The notes: generated by a model from the letters alone, not told the origin. DNA of 64,000 bases from JANSWY01 sp965243755 (GCA_965243755.1 CBDEVW010000006.1:992001-1056000), one strand, 5' to 3'; numbered from the stretch's first letter, positions 25,330 to 34,849 are shown. Program-made: numbers and translations.

Positions 25330-25920
25330 ATGTTTATCAATAAAATATTGATTATCCTGATTGCAGTATCCACAATGGTAAGTTGTAATGATTCAAAAAA
25401 AACTGAATCTGCCAATTCATCAAATAAAGAAAATGGGACTGAAGCAGATGCCGTAACAGCATTAACTGATGACAGCACCATGATTCATCGATTGCAATTC
25501 TCTATCAATATCAAAGCCGATAAAGAAAAGATATGGAACGCACTCTGGGACGACATGCACTATCGGGATTGGAGCGGAGTTTTTGGGGAGGGCTCACACT
25601 ACTTTGTTGACAATTGGGAAGAGGGAAGCAAAATAATGTTTCTATCATCCGATAACAGTGGAATTTATAGCATCATTGAAAAGTATGTTCCCAATGAGAT
25701 CATTCAATTTAAACACATTGGATACGTTGTGAATGGTCAGCAACAACCGGCGGATGAGGAGTCAAAAAAATGGTCAGGTGCAACAGAAACGTATTCTCTT
25801 CAGGAAGAATCAGGGTTCGTAAAACTGCTGATTGAAATCGATGTTCTAGACGAACATGTAGAATTGATGTCCACTAAGCTTCCAGTCGCACTTGAAAAGA
25901 TTAAAGAAAACAGCCAATAA
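25330..25920 (+). CDS. SRPBCC-domain lipoprotein
   Basis: This 196-residue protein has a lipoprotein signal (ILIAVSTMVSC, Cys19), a Ser/Asn/Glu-rich linker, and a SRPBCC/AHSA1-like domain from about residue 50. That domain contains HRLQFSINIKADKEKIWNAL, YRDWSGVFGEGSHYFVDNWE and EIIQFKHIGYVVNG. Such domains bind hydrophobic ligands and are normally cytoplasmic, so an outer- or inner-membrane-anchored periplasmic form is somewhat uncommon. It stands alone between repeat elements and the convergent ABC/M1 gene. The ligand is unknown. Confidence 0.82.
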   Translation: MFINKILIILIAVSTMVSCNDSKKTESANSSNKENGTEADAVTALTDDSTMIHRLQFSINIKADKEKIWNALWDDMHYRDWSGVFGEGSHYFVDNWEEGSKIMFLSSDNSGIYSIIEKYVPNEIIQFKHIGYVVNGQQQPADEESKKWSGATETYSLQEESGFVKLLIEIDVLDEHVELMSTKLPVALEKIKENSQ

Positions 25921-25976
25921 CAAGCGTGCCCCAAACAAGTCAGGACACGCTCGTAAACTCAACAATATACAATTAA

Positions 25977-28900
25977 CTATGTCGCTCCAACCTTACTGAC
26001 CGACTTGGTATTATCTTCCGGAGTACGGTCGATCAGTTTATTCAATGGATCTACTCCTGCAGATGACGGCCTTTGACCTACTGTGATCCTTACCTCGCTC
26101 TCCTCATTGCTAAACAGGTGCTTTTTCAGGTAGATCAGTTTTTCCTTTCCGTTTTCATCTTCCATGTAAACACCTACATCTATCCAGTCATTGATCGCTA
26201 CAGGTGCTGAATTACCCAGACTGTCTGATTCCATCTTTTTGGTACTTAGCTTCAAAGAAACCGTGTACTCCCCATCATTTTCTGTGTATGAAGCTTCTTC
26301 CACCTTATTTTCAAACAATATGATGCGTGAAAACATATCGGTGATGACATGCTGAAGGCTATCAGGGGTCACATCTCTCAGGTATTTCACCAGGTCTATG
26401 GTGGTAGCATACCGGCCGTTTTGCTCAAAATCACCCCAATCATTGACCAGCCTTCTCAAGGCGGCATTGACACTGTCTTCTCCAATATAATCCTGCAGCG
26501 CATACATGATGTTGGCGCCTTTGCCATAATGGATGTAGCTCTGGTTTTCGGCCAGTTCGAGTGGCATCTCCTTTTTCACTTCGCCGGCTCTGCCTTTTAA
26601 GTAACGATCCAGTTCTTCCCTTAAAAACTCCTTCAGGTGCTCCTGGGGATATTCGTCCTTCATCACCATCAATGCCGAATACTGGGATAATGTCTCCGAC
26701 AATACGGCACTTCCCTGTACATTGGCGGGAGTCAGCTGATGTCCCCACCACTGATGAGCCAGTTCATGTGCCGTGACAAAATAAGGCACATCCACATCGT
26801 CCTCATCATCCACTTCTACCATGAAGCCTATGCCCTCTGAGAAGGGGACTGTATTGGCAAAGGACTGAGCAAAGTCACTGTACCTCGGGAATTCCATTAT
26901 CCTCATCTGCCTGTACTGATAGGGGCTAAAGTGCTCCGAAAAGTAGGCCAAAGACTTCTTCATCCCCTTCATCATGCTACCCAGGTTATATTCATGGCCC
27001 TTATGGTAATAGATCTCGAGATTGATTTCCTGCTCTACAGAATCCACCCAAATGGATGTTTTGTCCCTCATTACTTCATATCTGGCAGAAACAATGTTGA
27101 AGAATGGCATCATTTTCTGGTCCATTTTGTAATGGAAATACTTCCTTCCTTCTTCACGCCACTCTCGCTGCAGATATCCCGGCGCGATCGCGATCTGATC
27201 CTCCAGTGTGCCAATGACAATCTCAAAGTTCACCCCATGAGAGTCATCCGAGATAAACCCGGCACCCAGCCCTCTTTCATCATCTCGTGGCAGCATTCTT
27301 TCCACTGGCTTCAATCCATTCTCCTTCCTGTCTTTGTCGGTGGAGAGCTCCAGGGTGCTGTTGTATCCCAGGGAAGGGAAATTGCCATTGTTGATGAAAG
27401 TACCATTGTATACAATCGAGGTATTTGACCCGGACTCCTTAAATCCTACGGTGTGGTAGTTGAATTTGAAATGGAGTCGGGTAGTATCTCCGGGAGCCAG
27501 TGGTGTTTCCAGCTCATGAATGTAAAACCGGTAGTCGTCCCACTGCCTGGTGATGGTTGACTTTCGTCCAAGCTTGACATACTCGTGGTGCATGTCATCA
27601 TCTATGCCCAACTGTACCTGGATCTCACTAATGGGTTCCTGGCTGAAGTTCTTCAGAACATAGTATCCCTCGATGGTATAATCCCGGGTGTTGGGGTACA
27701 ACTCGGCCTTCATGTTCATGTCGGTCACTTTAGGCTGAACATCCCATTCGTATTGTTTCAGGGTTTTTTCGTAGCTGGCATAGAATGCGTTTTGCTCATC
27801 GGAATTGTTGTAGGTATTCAGGACATTGGTATTGTAATAGATGTAGCATCCCGACATAAAAAATACCAGAAAGGCCGTAATTCCTAAAGTCATCAATGGC
27901 CTGGTCAGCCGTAACATGCCTACCTTCCATCGCCACTTCATGGCTGCTTCGCTACCTCTTACGGCAAACATCACCGCCACTGCAAACATGAATACAGAAA
28001 GGGCCATCCAGTAGAAATCAAACCAGCTGAAGCTTGTGACGAAATGGCCATAGCCATTCATTTGTGAGTACTTGCCCAGGTCGAAGCTTCCAAACTGGAA
28101 GAGGCTGTGCTCAAGGCCAAGGTTGTCGAGCACCTCCATGGTAATGAAGAATATGATCATCAATGCATGTCCCAGGAACTTGTTGTTGGCCATCACCTGG
28201 ATGAAAAATGCGAGCAGCGTGAACACAACGAGTATCGACAAAGTATCTGTAAACAAGGTGCCAAAATACACGCCCAATTCATACTCATAGTAACCTCTGA
28301 ATGTTTGTATGAGCACCCCACTGGCAATCAGCGACAGCAGCAGCACCACATATAGCATGACCAGACTGATGAACTTACTCAGCAGGTTCACAAAATCCGG
28401 CATTGGAAGTGCATCCTGTATCAGTGATATCTTTACATCCCTTTCTCTCCACACCAGTTCCCCGGAATAAAATACCATGATGATGATAAAGAACAAGGTA
28501 AATGCCCCGGTGATCAGCTCTACCAGCAGGTACGTGGTGGGATAGGTGAAGGTACCAAACACATCGCCGATGTAAAACGAATTGATGATGATGATGAACA
28601 ACCCAAAAGCAGTAATAGTAATGAATGGAATGCCTTTGATCATGTATTTGAAATAGAAGACGGATTGCCTCCACAGCTGAAGCACATAAGTGCCCAGATC
28701 AAATTGAAACCGCACTGCAGGGATTGGAACAGCGGTTTGCGATGTTTCCTCAGGGCCATTGGATTTCTTTCGGAAGAATGACTTACGCACAACATTGAAG
28801 CTAAAGGAAAAGTAACCGATGATCAGGGTCAATAGTCCCACCCCAATCCACAGCAATCGGTTCATCAATACCACGCCTTCTACCGGAATGACCTGTGAAT

Positions 28901-29585
28901 TCTGTTCGGCGACTGTCCAGTACTGTCTGGCGTAGTTGACGGTAGAAATGGCAAACGGATCCAGAATGGCTGAAAGTGCCTGATCGTCTACTTCGCTGGT
29001 CAGGGTGTTGGAGATCATGTAGACCACAAACAATACCACCCATTGTACATAGACCACTACCATTTTTCTACTGAGTGCTCCGGTTACAAAGAACAGTGCT
29101 CCACTAAAGAAAATGTTGGGGATCACAAAATACAGGAATGGATGAAGATCCGCCCAGAAGTTGAGGGGCAACATGTTTTCTGCTTCCCGCCATGGGGCTA
29201 TTTCCCCCAGTACAAATCCCCAGAGCAGTCCTGAGAATACCAACAATGTCACCACAAATGATCCCAGGAATCTACCCAGCAGGTAATCAAACTTAGTGAT
29301 GGGGGTAGTGAAGATCATGGATTCTGTATGGTGCTCAAAGTCCCTTAGCACCCCAACCCCCATGATGGCAGAGGTGATCATCATCATGAAAGCAGAGCAA
29401 ATGACCATCATGAAGGCCAGTGTTGCCGGCGCGTTTTCTTTTACTTGTCCGGTTCCACCACCGATGGTTACAATATCCGTGGATACGGCAAACATCGCCA
29501 CCAGGAACAAGATGCCAAAGTAGATGTAGGTAGCAGGCCTTCTCTTTCTATATGCCAGCTCAAATTTTAATATCTTAAACCACAT
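25977..29585 (-). CDS. ABC-2 type permease fused to M1-family metallopeptidase domain
   Basis: This 1202-residue membrane protein has about a dozen TM helices in residues 1-600, in two ABC-2-type permease blocks (each opening with a helix such as YIYFGILFLVAMFAVST or ITAFGLFIIIINSFYIG). An extracytoplasmic region follows with an aminopeptidase-N-like N-domain (about 620-850) and gluzincin core HELAHQWWGHQ (940-944), with the third ligand Glu in VLSETLSQYS. The zinc site looks intact. This fused family is common in Bacteroidota beside a dedicated ATPase, here 29 bp upstream. It presumably exports a peptide or protein and processes it outside the membrane. The divergent LytS/LytTR pair may regulate it. 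Confidence 0.93.
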   Translation of the reverse strand: MWFKILKFELAYRKRRPATYIYFGILFLVAMFAVSTDIVTIGGGTGQVKENAPATLAFMMVICSAFMMMITSAIMGVGVLRDFEHHTESMIFTTPITKFDYLLGRFLGSFVVTLLVFSGLLWGFVLGEIAPWREAENMLPLNFWADLHPFLYFVIPNIFFSGALFFVTGALSRKMVVVYVQWVVLFVVYMISNTLTSEVDDQALSAILDPFAISTVNYARQYWTVAEQNSQVIPVEGVVLMNRLLWIGVGLLTLIIGYFSFSFNVVRKSFFRKKSNGPEETSQTAVPIPAVRFQFDLGTYVLQLWRQSVFYFKYMIKGIPFITITAFGLFIIIINSFYIGDVFGTFTYPTTYLLVELITGAFTLFFIIIMVFYSGELVWRERDVKISLIQDALPMPDFVNLLSKFISLVMLYVVLLLSLIASGVLIQTFRGYYEYELGVYFGTLFTDTLSILVVFTLLAFFIQVMANNKFLGHALMIIFFITMEVLDNLGLEHSLFQFGSFDLGKYSQMNGYGHFVTSFSWFDFYWMALSVFMFAVAVMFAVRGSEAAMKWRWKVGMLRLTRPLMTLGITAFLVFFMSGCYIYYNTNVLNTYNNSDEQNAFYASYEKTLKQYEWDVQPKVTDMNMKAELYPNTRDYTIEGYYVLKNFSQEPISEIQVQLGIDDDMHHEYVKLGRKSTITRQWDDYRFYIHELETPLAPGDTTRLHFKFNYHTVGFKESGSNTSIVYNGTFINNGNFPSLGYNSTLELSTDKDRKENGLKPVERMLPRDDERGLGAGFISDDSHGVNFEIVIGTLEDQIAIAPGYLQREWREEGRKYFHYKMDQKMMPFFNIVSARYEVMRDKTSIWVDSVEQEINLEIYYHKGHEYNLGSMMKGMKKSLAYFSEHFSPYQYRQMRIMEFPRYSDFAQSFANTVPFSEGIGFMVEVDDEDDVDVPYFVTAHELAHQWWGHQLTPANVQGSAVLSETLSQYSALMVMKDEYPQEHLKEFLREELDRYLKGRAGEVKKEMPLELAENQSYIHYGKGANIMYALQDYIGEDSVNAALRRLVNDWGDFEQNGRYATTIDLVKYLRDVTPDSLQHVITDMFSRIILFENKVEEASYTENDGEYTVSLKLSTKKMESDSLGNSAPVAINDWIDVGVYMEDENGKEKLIYLKKHLFSNEESEVRITVGQRPSSAGVDPLNKLIDRTPEDNTKSVSKVGAT

Positions 29586-29614
29586 AGTTATCAGTTTTTA
29601 GTTTTTGAGTTGGA

Positions 29615-30511
29615 TTATACAAGTTCGGGTTGCGGCTCGACAGTCTTACCTGCGATTTTAGAGAAGTACACATCCTCCAGGTCGGCAGGCTCTTGCGAGA
29701 ATGAAGGGTCCGGCTGAGATTCCGAGAACACCCTGATCTCCGGTTTGCCAGCAATTAATCTTTCGCTGATCACATGGAAGTTGCGCTTATAGTCCTCCAG
29801 GTCTGCTTTCTCTATGGATTTGGTCCAGATGCATCCCGATATGGCGTCAATGGACTGGATTGGATTCCCCTTAAGCAATACCTCTCCTTTGTTGATGATG
29901 GCCATGTTGGTGCACAATTCCTTTACATCATCCACGATGTGTGTACTGAGGATCACTACTGTATTTTCGCCCAGCTCGCTTAGGAGATTTAGAAACCTGT
30001 TTCGTTCTGCAGGGTCCAGACCGGCGGTTGGTTCATCCACGATGATCAACTTAGGATTGGACAACAAGGCCTGGGCGATACCAAATCGCTGCTTCATACC
30101 GCCGGAGTAGCCTCCGAGGTTCTTCTTTCTGGCCTGCCACAGGTTGGTTTTGTGGAGCAGGGCTTCTACCAGCTCCTTGCGTTCCTTCCGGTTGCTGATC
30201 CCTTTCAGTACCGCCAGATGGTCCAACAATACTTCGGCCGAAACTTTTGGGTAGACCCCAAACTCCTGGGGAAGGTAGCCCAGTATTTTACGTACTTCGT
30301 CTTTTTGCTTCAGGATATCCAGGTCACCCAGTGTGATGGTGCCCGTGTCGGGTTCCTGCAGGGTGGCGATGGTTCGCATAAGACTTGATTTTCCGGCACC
30401 ATTAGGACCCAGCAGGCCAAACATGCCCACAGGAATGTCCAGTGTAATGTCCTTTAATGCCTGAACACCATTGGCATAAGTTTTCGATAAGTTTTTGATC
30501 TCTAAATTCAT
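29615..30511 (-). CDS. ABC transporter ATP-binding protein, partner of the ABC-2/M1 permease
   Basis: This 298-residue ATPase has Walker A GPNGAGKSS (35-43), Q-loop region LGYLPQEFGVYPKVSA, signature YSGGMKQRFGIAQAL, Walker B LIIVDEPTAGLDPAE and the switch His in ILSTHIVDDV. All are intact. The C-terminal 80 residues form the extra domain seen in ABC-2 exporter ATPases. It drives the permease encoded 29 bp downstream. The stretch between this gene and the divergent kinase gene holds the regulatory region. Confidence 0.94.
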   Translation of the reverse strand: MNLEIKNLSKTYANGVQALKDITLDIPVGMFGLLGPNGAGKSSLMRTIATLQEPDTGTITLGDLDILKQKDEVRKILGYLPQEFGVYPKVSAEVLLDHLAVLKGISNRKERKELVEALLHKTNLWQARKKNLGGYSGGMKQRFGIAQALLSNPKLIIVDEPTAGLDPAERNRFLNLLSELGENTVVILSTHIVDDVKELCTNMAIINKGEVLLKGNPIQSIDAISGCIWTKSIEKADLEDYKRNFHVISERLIAGKPEIRVFSESQPDPSFSQEPADLEDVYFSKIAGKTVEPQPELV

Positions 30512-30952
30512 AAGGTTAGACTTTAAGCTTTTAGTAATTGAGTTATTGTTTTGTTAGTACATACATGTTTCTGATACTTACACCGCTCATCACAATTTTG
30601 AAAAGAAGAAAGAGCACCCACAGGGATGGATGCTTTTTGCCAAGCGTTTTTGACCGTGAGATTCATATCGTTCTGACCTGTAGTAAGCATCTTATAATTG
30701 GAGTCTTCCATCTAAGGATGATCAAAAACCATCGATAGTTGCTCGAAAGACACGGTTCAAATAAAAATGTTACACTCCGCATATGGTAAACTGATCTGCC
30801 AACACCCCAAACAAATCGCCCAAAGCCCAATGTGGAACGACAGCAGCAGTGGTAGATTGCTGGACCTGACTGGCAGATTTTAAACCCGCTTTGGTCGATT
30901 ACTGATGGTGGATGGGGGATTTGATCACGGCAAAACTTACTTTTGAACTCAT
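30512..30952. other. divergent intergenic region between ABC exporter and LytS kinase genes
   Basis: No convincing conserved gene is seen in these 440 bp. A 62-codon minus-strand frame (30523-30711) ends 11 bp before the ATPase start, with three Cys near its end, but it matches nothing I know. TACTTTTG at 30938-30945 resembles a -7 element for the kinase gene, but it would place the transcription start at the ATG and its TTG partner is only 14 bp away. It is listed as weak. Confidence 0.35.
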
Positions 30953-32041
30953 ATGAACCTGGTACAGAAAATATGTGCTCATTCCAGCAAGGTCAAGAAA
31001 GCCATCCATGTGGGGTACTGGCTGGTATACATGCTTTGTATCTGGCTGATCACCTCTCAGACAGAAAGGGACCTTTGGGACTATACGTTTGGCAACTACC
31101 TGCTTTGGATTGTGGTTTCCATGCCTTTTAAGTGGGCGATATTTTATAGTTACTACTATTATTTTATTCCACAGTGGTTTCCCAGGAGAGCCTGGAAGTT
31201 TACGGGCCTTACAGTGTTCCTGCTGATAGCTTATCCGTTGATCAAATATGGCATTGATAGCCTGCTGGGGCTTCAGTCACTACCTACCATTGTGATTTCC
31301 TTCGAAGACAATGAACCCGAGTACCTAAGAGTAATCATAGAGTATTTCAGGAGGTTTAGTACGCCATTTATGCTGGTGTCTATGGCCTTTCTGATCCGGT
31401 TTGTGCTCGACTGGTTTCGGCACATCCGTCTACAGGAGAAAATGGAAAAGGAAAGACTTACCTCCGAACTGGCACTGCTACGCAACCAGGTAAATCCACA
31501 CTTCCTCTTCAACGTGCTCAACAACATCGATACACTGGTTTATCCTCATTCCAAAGAAGCCTCTGATGCCATCATGAAGCTGTCGGCGATCATGCGTTAC
31601 ATGCTGTACGATACCAATGTAGAGAAAGTGCCCTTGTCCAAAGAGATTGCTTACCTGAAGGCCTACATCGAATTGCAAACGATGAGGTTAAAAGATCCAT
31701 CCGGCATCAGATTCGATACCAGTAGAGTGGGGGACACCGATTTGCTGATCACCCCGATGGTGCTGGTGCCTTTCGTAGAGAATGCCTTCAAACACGGCGC
31801 TGCACTCAATGGCGGACCGAAGATAGCGATCGCCATCAGTGTGGAGGATCATCAGTTGTTGTTTACCGTGAAAAATAATGTGAGCAGCACCCACGACAAA
31901 CAAAAGGATGAAGTAGGAGGGATAGGACTGAAAAACGTAAGCAGGAGACTGGAGCTGCTTTATCCCGATAAACACAACTTGCAGATCCACAATGGAGCCG
32001 ACCAATTTGAAGTAGAACTAAAACTAGACATCACCCCATGA
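30953..32041 (+). CDS. LytS-type sensor histidine kinase (HisKA_7TM-less, His_kinase family)
   Basis: This 362-residue kinase has four N-terminal TM helices (about 20-155). A short coiled coil (EKMEKERLTSELALLRNQ) is followed by the His_kinase motif QVNPHFLFNVLNNID (phosphorylated His183). A HATPase domain then shows VPFVENAFKHG (N box) and GGIGLKNVSRRLELLYP (G box). There is no periplasmic sensor domain, so the signal is probably read in the membrane. It overlaps the response regulator gene by 4 bp. Divergent from the ABC exporter, it is a good candidate for controlling it. Confidence 0.93.
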   Translation: MNLVQKICAHSSKVKKAIHVGYWLVYMLCIWLITSQTERDLWDYTFGNYLLWIVVSMPFKWAIFYSYYYYFIPQWFPRRAWKFTGLTVFLLIAYPLIKYGIDSLLGLQSLPTIVISFEDNEPEYLRVIIEYFRRFSTPFMLVSMAFLIRFVLDWFRHIRLQEKMEKERLTSELALLRNQVNPHFLFNVLNNIDTLVYPHSKEASDAIMKLSAIMRYMLYDTNVEKVPLSKEIAYLKAYIELQTMRLKDPSGIRFDTSRVGDTDLLITPMVLVPFVENAFKHGAALNGGPKIAIAISVEDHQLLFTVKNNVSSTHDKQKDEVGGIGLKNVSRRLELLYPDKHNLQIHNGADQFEVELKLDITP

Positions 32042-32757
32042 ACCAACTGAAATGTATAGCCATAGACGATGAACCCCTGGCACTGCAAAAGATTGTGGAC
32101 TACATCAACAAGGTGCCATTCCTGGACCTGGTGGGCAGCTTCGACAATGGGCTGGAAGCCCTGGCTTTCATGCGCGAAACGACAGTGGACCTGATCTATC
32201 TGGACATCCAGATGCCGGAGATCAAAGGTACCCAGCTGGTGGGCATATTGAAAAACAAACCCCAGATCATCTTCACCACGGCGTATGACCAGTATGCACT
32301 GGAAGGCTATCAACTGGATGCTACAGACTACCTGCTGAAACCCATAGCGTTTGACCGTTTCCTGGAAAGCGCCCAGAAAGCCCTGGACCGTACGGCTTTT
32401 GCCCCCAACCCCACGGACCATGACAAGGACCGCAACGAAGGATTCCTGTTTGTAAAGACCGAAAACAAATGGCGCAAAGTGGTAATTGAGGACATTTTGT
32501 ACATAGAGGGACTCAAAGACTACCTGAGCATCTACACCAGGACCGAAAGGATCCTCACGCTCCAGAACTTCAGCAGTCTGCTGGACAAACTCTCCAGCGA
32601 CCAGTTTGTGCGCGTCCATAAGTCCTACGTGGTGGGCATCAACCAGGTAGAAGAAATAGAAAAAGCCCGCGTCCTCATCAACCAAAAATGGATTCCCGTC
32701 AGCGACACCTACCGCACCGGCTTCTTTAAACTACTGGAAGCGAAAGGGTTGATGTGA
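32038..32757 (+). CDS. LytTR-family response regulator
   Basis: This 239-residue regulator has a receiver domain with acidic pair IDDEP, phospho-acceptor Asp56 in IYLDIQMPE, Thr in IIFTTAYD and Lys in YLLKPI. A LytTR DNA-binding domain follows (FVKTENKWRKVVIEDILYIE, SSDQFVRVHKSYVVGINQVEEIE). It is translated with the kinase through an ATGA overlap. The cognate operator (two imperfect direct repeats) could not be identified by eye near the ABC genes. Confidence 0.94.
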   Translation: MNQLKCIAIDDEPLALQKIVDYINKVPFLDLVGSFDNGLEALAFMRETTVDLIYLDIQMPEIKGTQLVGILKNKPQIIFTTAYDQYALEGYQLDATDYLLKPIAFDRFLESAQKALDRTAFAPNPTDHDKDRNEGFLFVKTENKWRKVVIEDILYIEGLKDYLSIYTRTERILTLQNFSSLLDKLSSDQFVRVHKSYVVGINQVEEIEKARVLINQKWIPVSDTYRTGFFKLLEAKGLM

Positions 32758-32837
32758 GTGGTTTGAATATTCAAATTCTCAGAAAAATGGTAACAATACA
32801 CGAAGAAACTAACTTCAAAACAGACTAGAAGTTTACA

Positions 32838-32905
32838 GAGAAAACATATTTTGTTATAGGCGGGCGGGGCATCAGGTTGAGGATAACCTGAGACAGTTTT
32901 GAGGA
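32838..32905 (+). repeat. short REP-like remnant
   Basis: The linker GAAAACATATTTTGTTATAGG, followed by GGCGGGGCATC and a hairpin (CAGGTTGAGGATAACCTG), marks a deleted copy of the composite repeat, placed between the LytTR gene and the next gene. Confidence 0.5.
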
Positions 32906-32963
32906 CAATTTTTGATAGATTTGTGTGAGATGAAGAAAAATTAGTTTTTAATCGTCGTATTGA

Positions 32964-33800
32964 ATGAAATACACTCTATTCTTATTCTGCTTAATAGTTG
33001 TACTTAATTGTTTTAGTCAGGGCCTAAGCCATTTTGATGAGGCGAATACCTTCAACTGGGAGGATAATGGCTTTCAGTCAATTGATGACACTACATTGAA
33101 GTCAATATTTCCGATCATTATAAACCGTCCATTCAGGGAACTTTCATCAGCTATGAATGCGAGAGCAAACTATCATTTTGTTGACTTGAACTTAGATGGA
33201 GTCGATGAGATTATTTACAATGGTTGGACCGGAGGAGAGGGAGAGATGGTTTTGATTATCAAGAGGAATTCCGACCAATCCTACGAGCTATCACAAACGC
33301 TTTTTGGAAAAATAGTTGATTTAACAATTGATGATCATCAGTATCAAATGGTCTTGTTGGACTATGCATGTTGTGCAGGACATGTTGATCACCTTATAAG
33401 GTTAGGGCTTAACAGAAATTCAGGCCAATACGAAATTATCGATGATCTTGCCAAAGTTCATGGCACCTATTTTAATTTTAGTTCCTTTGAACCAATCAGA
33501 TTTGAAGTGGAAAGAGAGATCTACCATTTAAGATTTTCACCTAAAATCGAAATCGAACTAAATCCCGATGACTATCCATATGAACTAATACAAAATCAGA
33601 ATATTATCGCGGTTTACGAGAAGGGAAGCACTGGTACTGCTATAGGAAAGAAGTCGGATCAAACAGGACGAATTTGGTGGTTAGTCATAATGGACAATAT
33701 TCCTTCCACGGAAGCTACGTTGTTTTATAGTGGCAATAACAAAAATAATGACTACAGATGCGTCGGATGGATGAGTAGTAGGTTTTTAAAGGTGATTTAG
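32964..33800 (+). CDS. secreted hypothetical protein with one Ca-binding-like repeat
   Basis: This 278-residue protein has a signal peptide (MKYTLFLFCLIVVLNCFSQ). Residues about 70-85 (YHFVDLNLDGVDEIIYNGW) match the VCBS/FG-GAP-like DLNxDGxDEII calcium-loop motif. The rest contains a CC pair (YACCAGHVDHL) and a late aromatic segment (RIWWLVIMDN, YRCVGWMSSRFLK) that could be an SH3-like domain. The exact family is unknown. It is AT-rich compared with the core genes and lies in the repeat region. A hairpin terminator follows at 33832. Confidence 0.75.
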   Translation: MKYTLFLFCLIVVLNCFSQGLSHFDEANTFNWEDNGFQSIDDTTLKSIFPIIINRPFRELSSAMNARANYHFVDLNLDGVDEIIYNGWTGGEGEMVLIIKRNSDQSYELSQTLFGKIVDLTIDDHQYQMVLLDYACCAGHVDHLIRLGLNRNSGQYEIIDDLAKVHGTYFNFSSFEPIRFEVEREIYHLRFSPKIEIELNPDDYPYELIQNQNIIAVYEKGSTGTAIGKKSDQTGRIWWLVIMDNIPSTEATLFYSGNNKNNDYRCVGWMSSRFLKVI

Positions 33801-33828
33801 TTTAAAACATGGTTTATATCCTGTGAGT

Positions 33829-33965
33829 CCAGGTGTAGCATTCGCTACACCCTTTTTATCCCAGTGCTATCTTAGCACCATAACACCCTATTCCCAACTT
33901 GCGCAGGCTGTCCTCAACCAACGAGTACCATGAAATGAAAGATTCCAGTCATATATAGAAAATAA
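33829..33965 (-). repeat. about 135-bp REP-type repeat, left of the YARHG gene
   Basis: It contains the hairpin GGTGTAGCATTCGCTACACC, a CTTAGCACC block, GCGCAGGCTGTCCTCAACC and GATTCCAGTC. It is the reverse orientation of the REP-like element and matches 34850-34985 in the same order. The two copies flank the YARHG gene as direct repeats. Confidence 0.55.
33832..33856 (+). terminator. hairpin terminator GGTGTAGCATTCGCTACACC
   Basis: A perfect 8-bp stem with an ATTC loop (33832-33851) is followed by CTTTTT. It ends the gene at 32964-33800. The same sequence in decayed form occurs at about 34853, 35005 and 20763, so the hairpin is part of a dispersed repeat that doubles as a terminator. Confidence 0.6.
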
Positions 33966-34087
33966 AATTAGATAGCATGTTTTCTCTTCGTACTTTGGCT
34001 ATTGCAGGTCTGCAGGAGATGGTATAATATTGGGAGATGGTGTATTGTTTTAATTAATCCATGAGGGTCATGCATAAACTTCTGTAG

Positions 34088-34837
34088 TTGGTCGCTTTAA
34101 TGTTACTTTCATCCGGGCTGTTTAGTCAGAATCCTGAGTTTGATCAACTGTTGTCTTTATTTGAAGAAGATAGAAAGGAAATTCCGGCTGAACTTGCGGA
34201 AAAGTATTTTGATTTCCACGCCACGGAGTTATACGCTAATCTGGTTACCAATGGCATTATCATAAAATCACCTTTCTTTATTGCACTCTCCACCCACGTA
34301 AATTGTGGGGCAGGAGGAATTTGTGAAAACAGTAATCTAACCACATTTGATAGTGATGGCAATCAGATAGATGCCATTTCATTTGAGAAGGCTTTGGGTG
34401 ATTGTACTTTCCTAAAGAGACGTTCTTTGGAATTAAAAACCGATACACTTTTAGTATTTGAAAACTCCAACATGAAGAACAATTGTGAGACTGACAGAAT
34501 TGTTTCACTTGAAATATGGAATGAGTATATTTTTATTAAAAGTGACGGTACCTTCGGAGATCCAATTATTAAGCAGATCAATGAGAGAAGGCAGTATTAC
34601 ATGGTCTCTAGTCAGCTATTAACTGAAGAAGAATTGAAGGAATATAGTAAGGAGGAACTTGCAATCATGAGAAATGAAGTATTTGCTGCTTATGGATATC
34701 AGTTTAAATCTAAAAAGTGGAGGCAATATTTCGAATCCAAAAGTTGGTATAAGGGGGTCTCAAAAACACCAGAAAATAATCTCTCCATCCTGGAGAGGAT
34801 GAACTTACAATTGATAAAGTCGCTGGAAACAAAATGA
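34088..34837 (+). CDS. YARHG-domain secreted protein with in-frame stop in its signal peptide
   Basis: The C-terminal about 75 residues (SSQLLTEEELKEYSKEELAI, MRNEVFAAYGYQFKSKKWRQ, YFESKSWYKGV) form a clear YARHG domain, found in extracellular bacterial proteins. The N-terminal part has a CGAGGICENSN segment. The frame continues upstream of 34088 through a TAG (34085-34087) to ATGs at 34070 and 34061, which would give MHKLL before LVALMLLSSGLFSQ. That is exactly a normal signal peptide with its charged start. Either the gene carries a nonsense mutation, or it uses the weak TTG at 34088 without a charged N-region. The rest of the frame is intact. Confidence 0.7.
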   Translation: MVALMLLSSGLFSQNPEFDQLLSLFEEDRKEIPAELAEKYFDFHATELYANLVTNGIIIKSPFFIALSTHVNCGAGGICENSNLTTFDSDGNQIDAISFEKALGDCTFLKRRSLELKTDTLLVFENSNMKNNCETDRIVSLEIWNEYIFIKSDGTFGDPIIKQINERRQYYMVSSQLLTEEELKEYSKEELAIMRNEVFAAYGYQFKSKKWRQYFESKSWYKGVSKTPENNLSILERMNLQLIKSLETK

Positions 34838-34849
34838 TGGTTGTCTGTA

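Noticed and set aside
26349..26776. Plus-strand frames opposite the ABC/M1 gene
   Set aside because: Antisense shadows of a long, well-supported gene.
31960..32685. Minus-strand frame of 241 codons opposite the LytTR regulator
   Set aside because: Long, but purely complementary to a gene with complete receiver and LytTR motifs; composition unlike a real protein (many His, Val, Gln).
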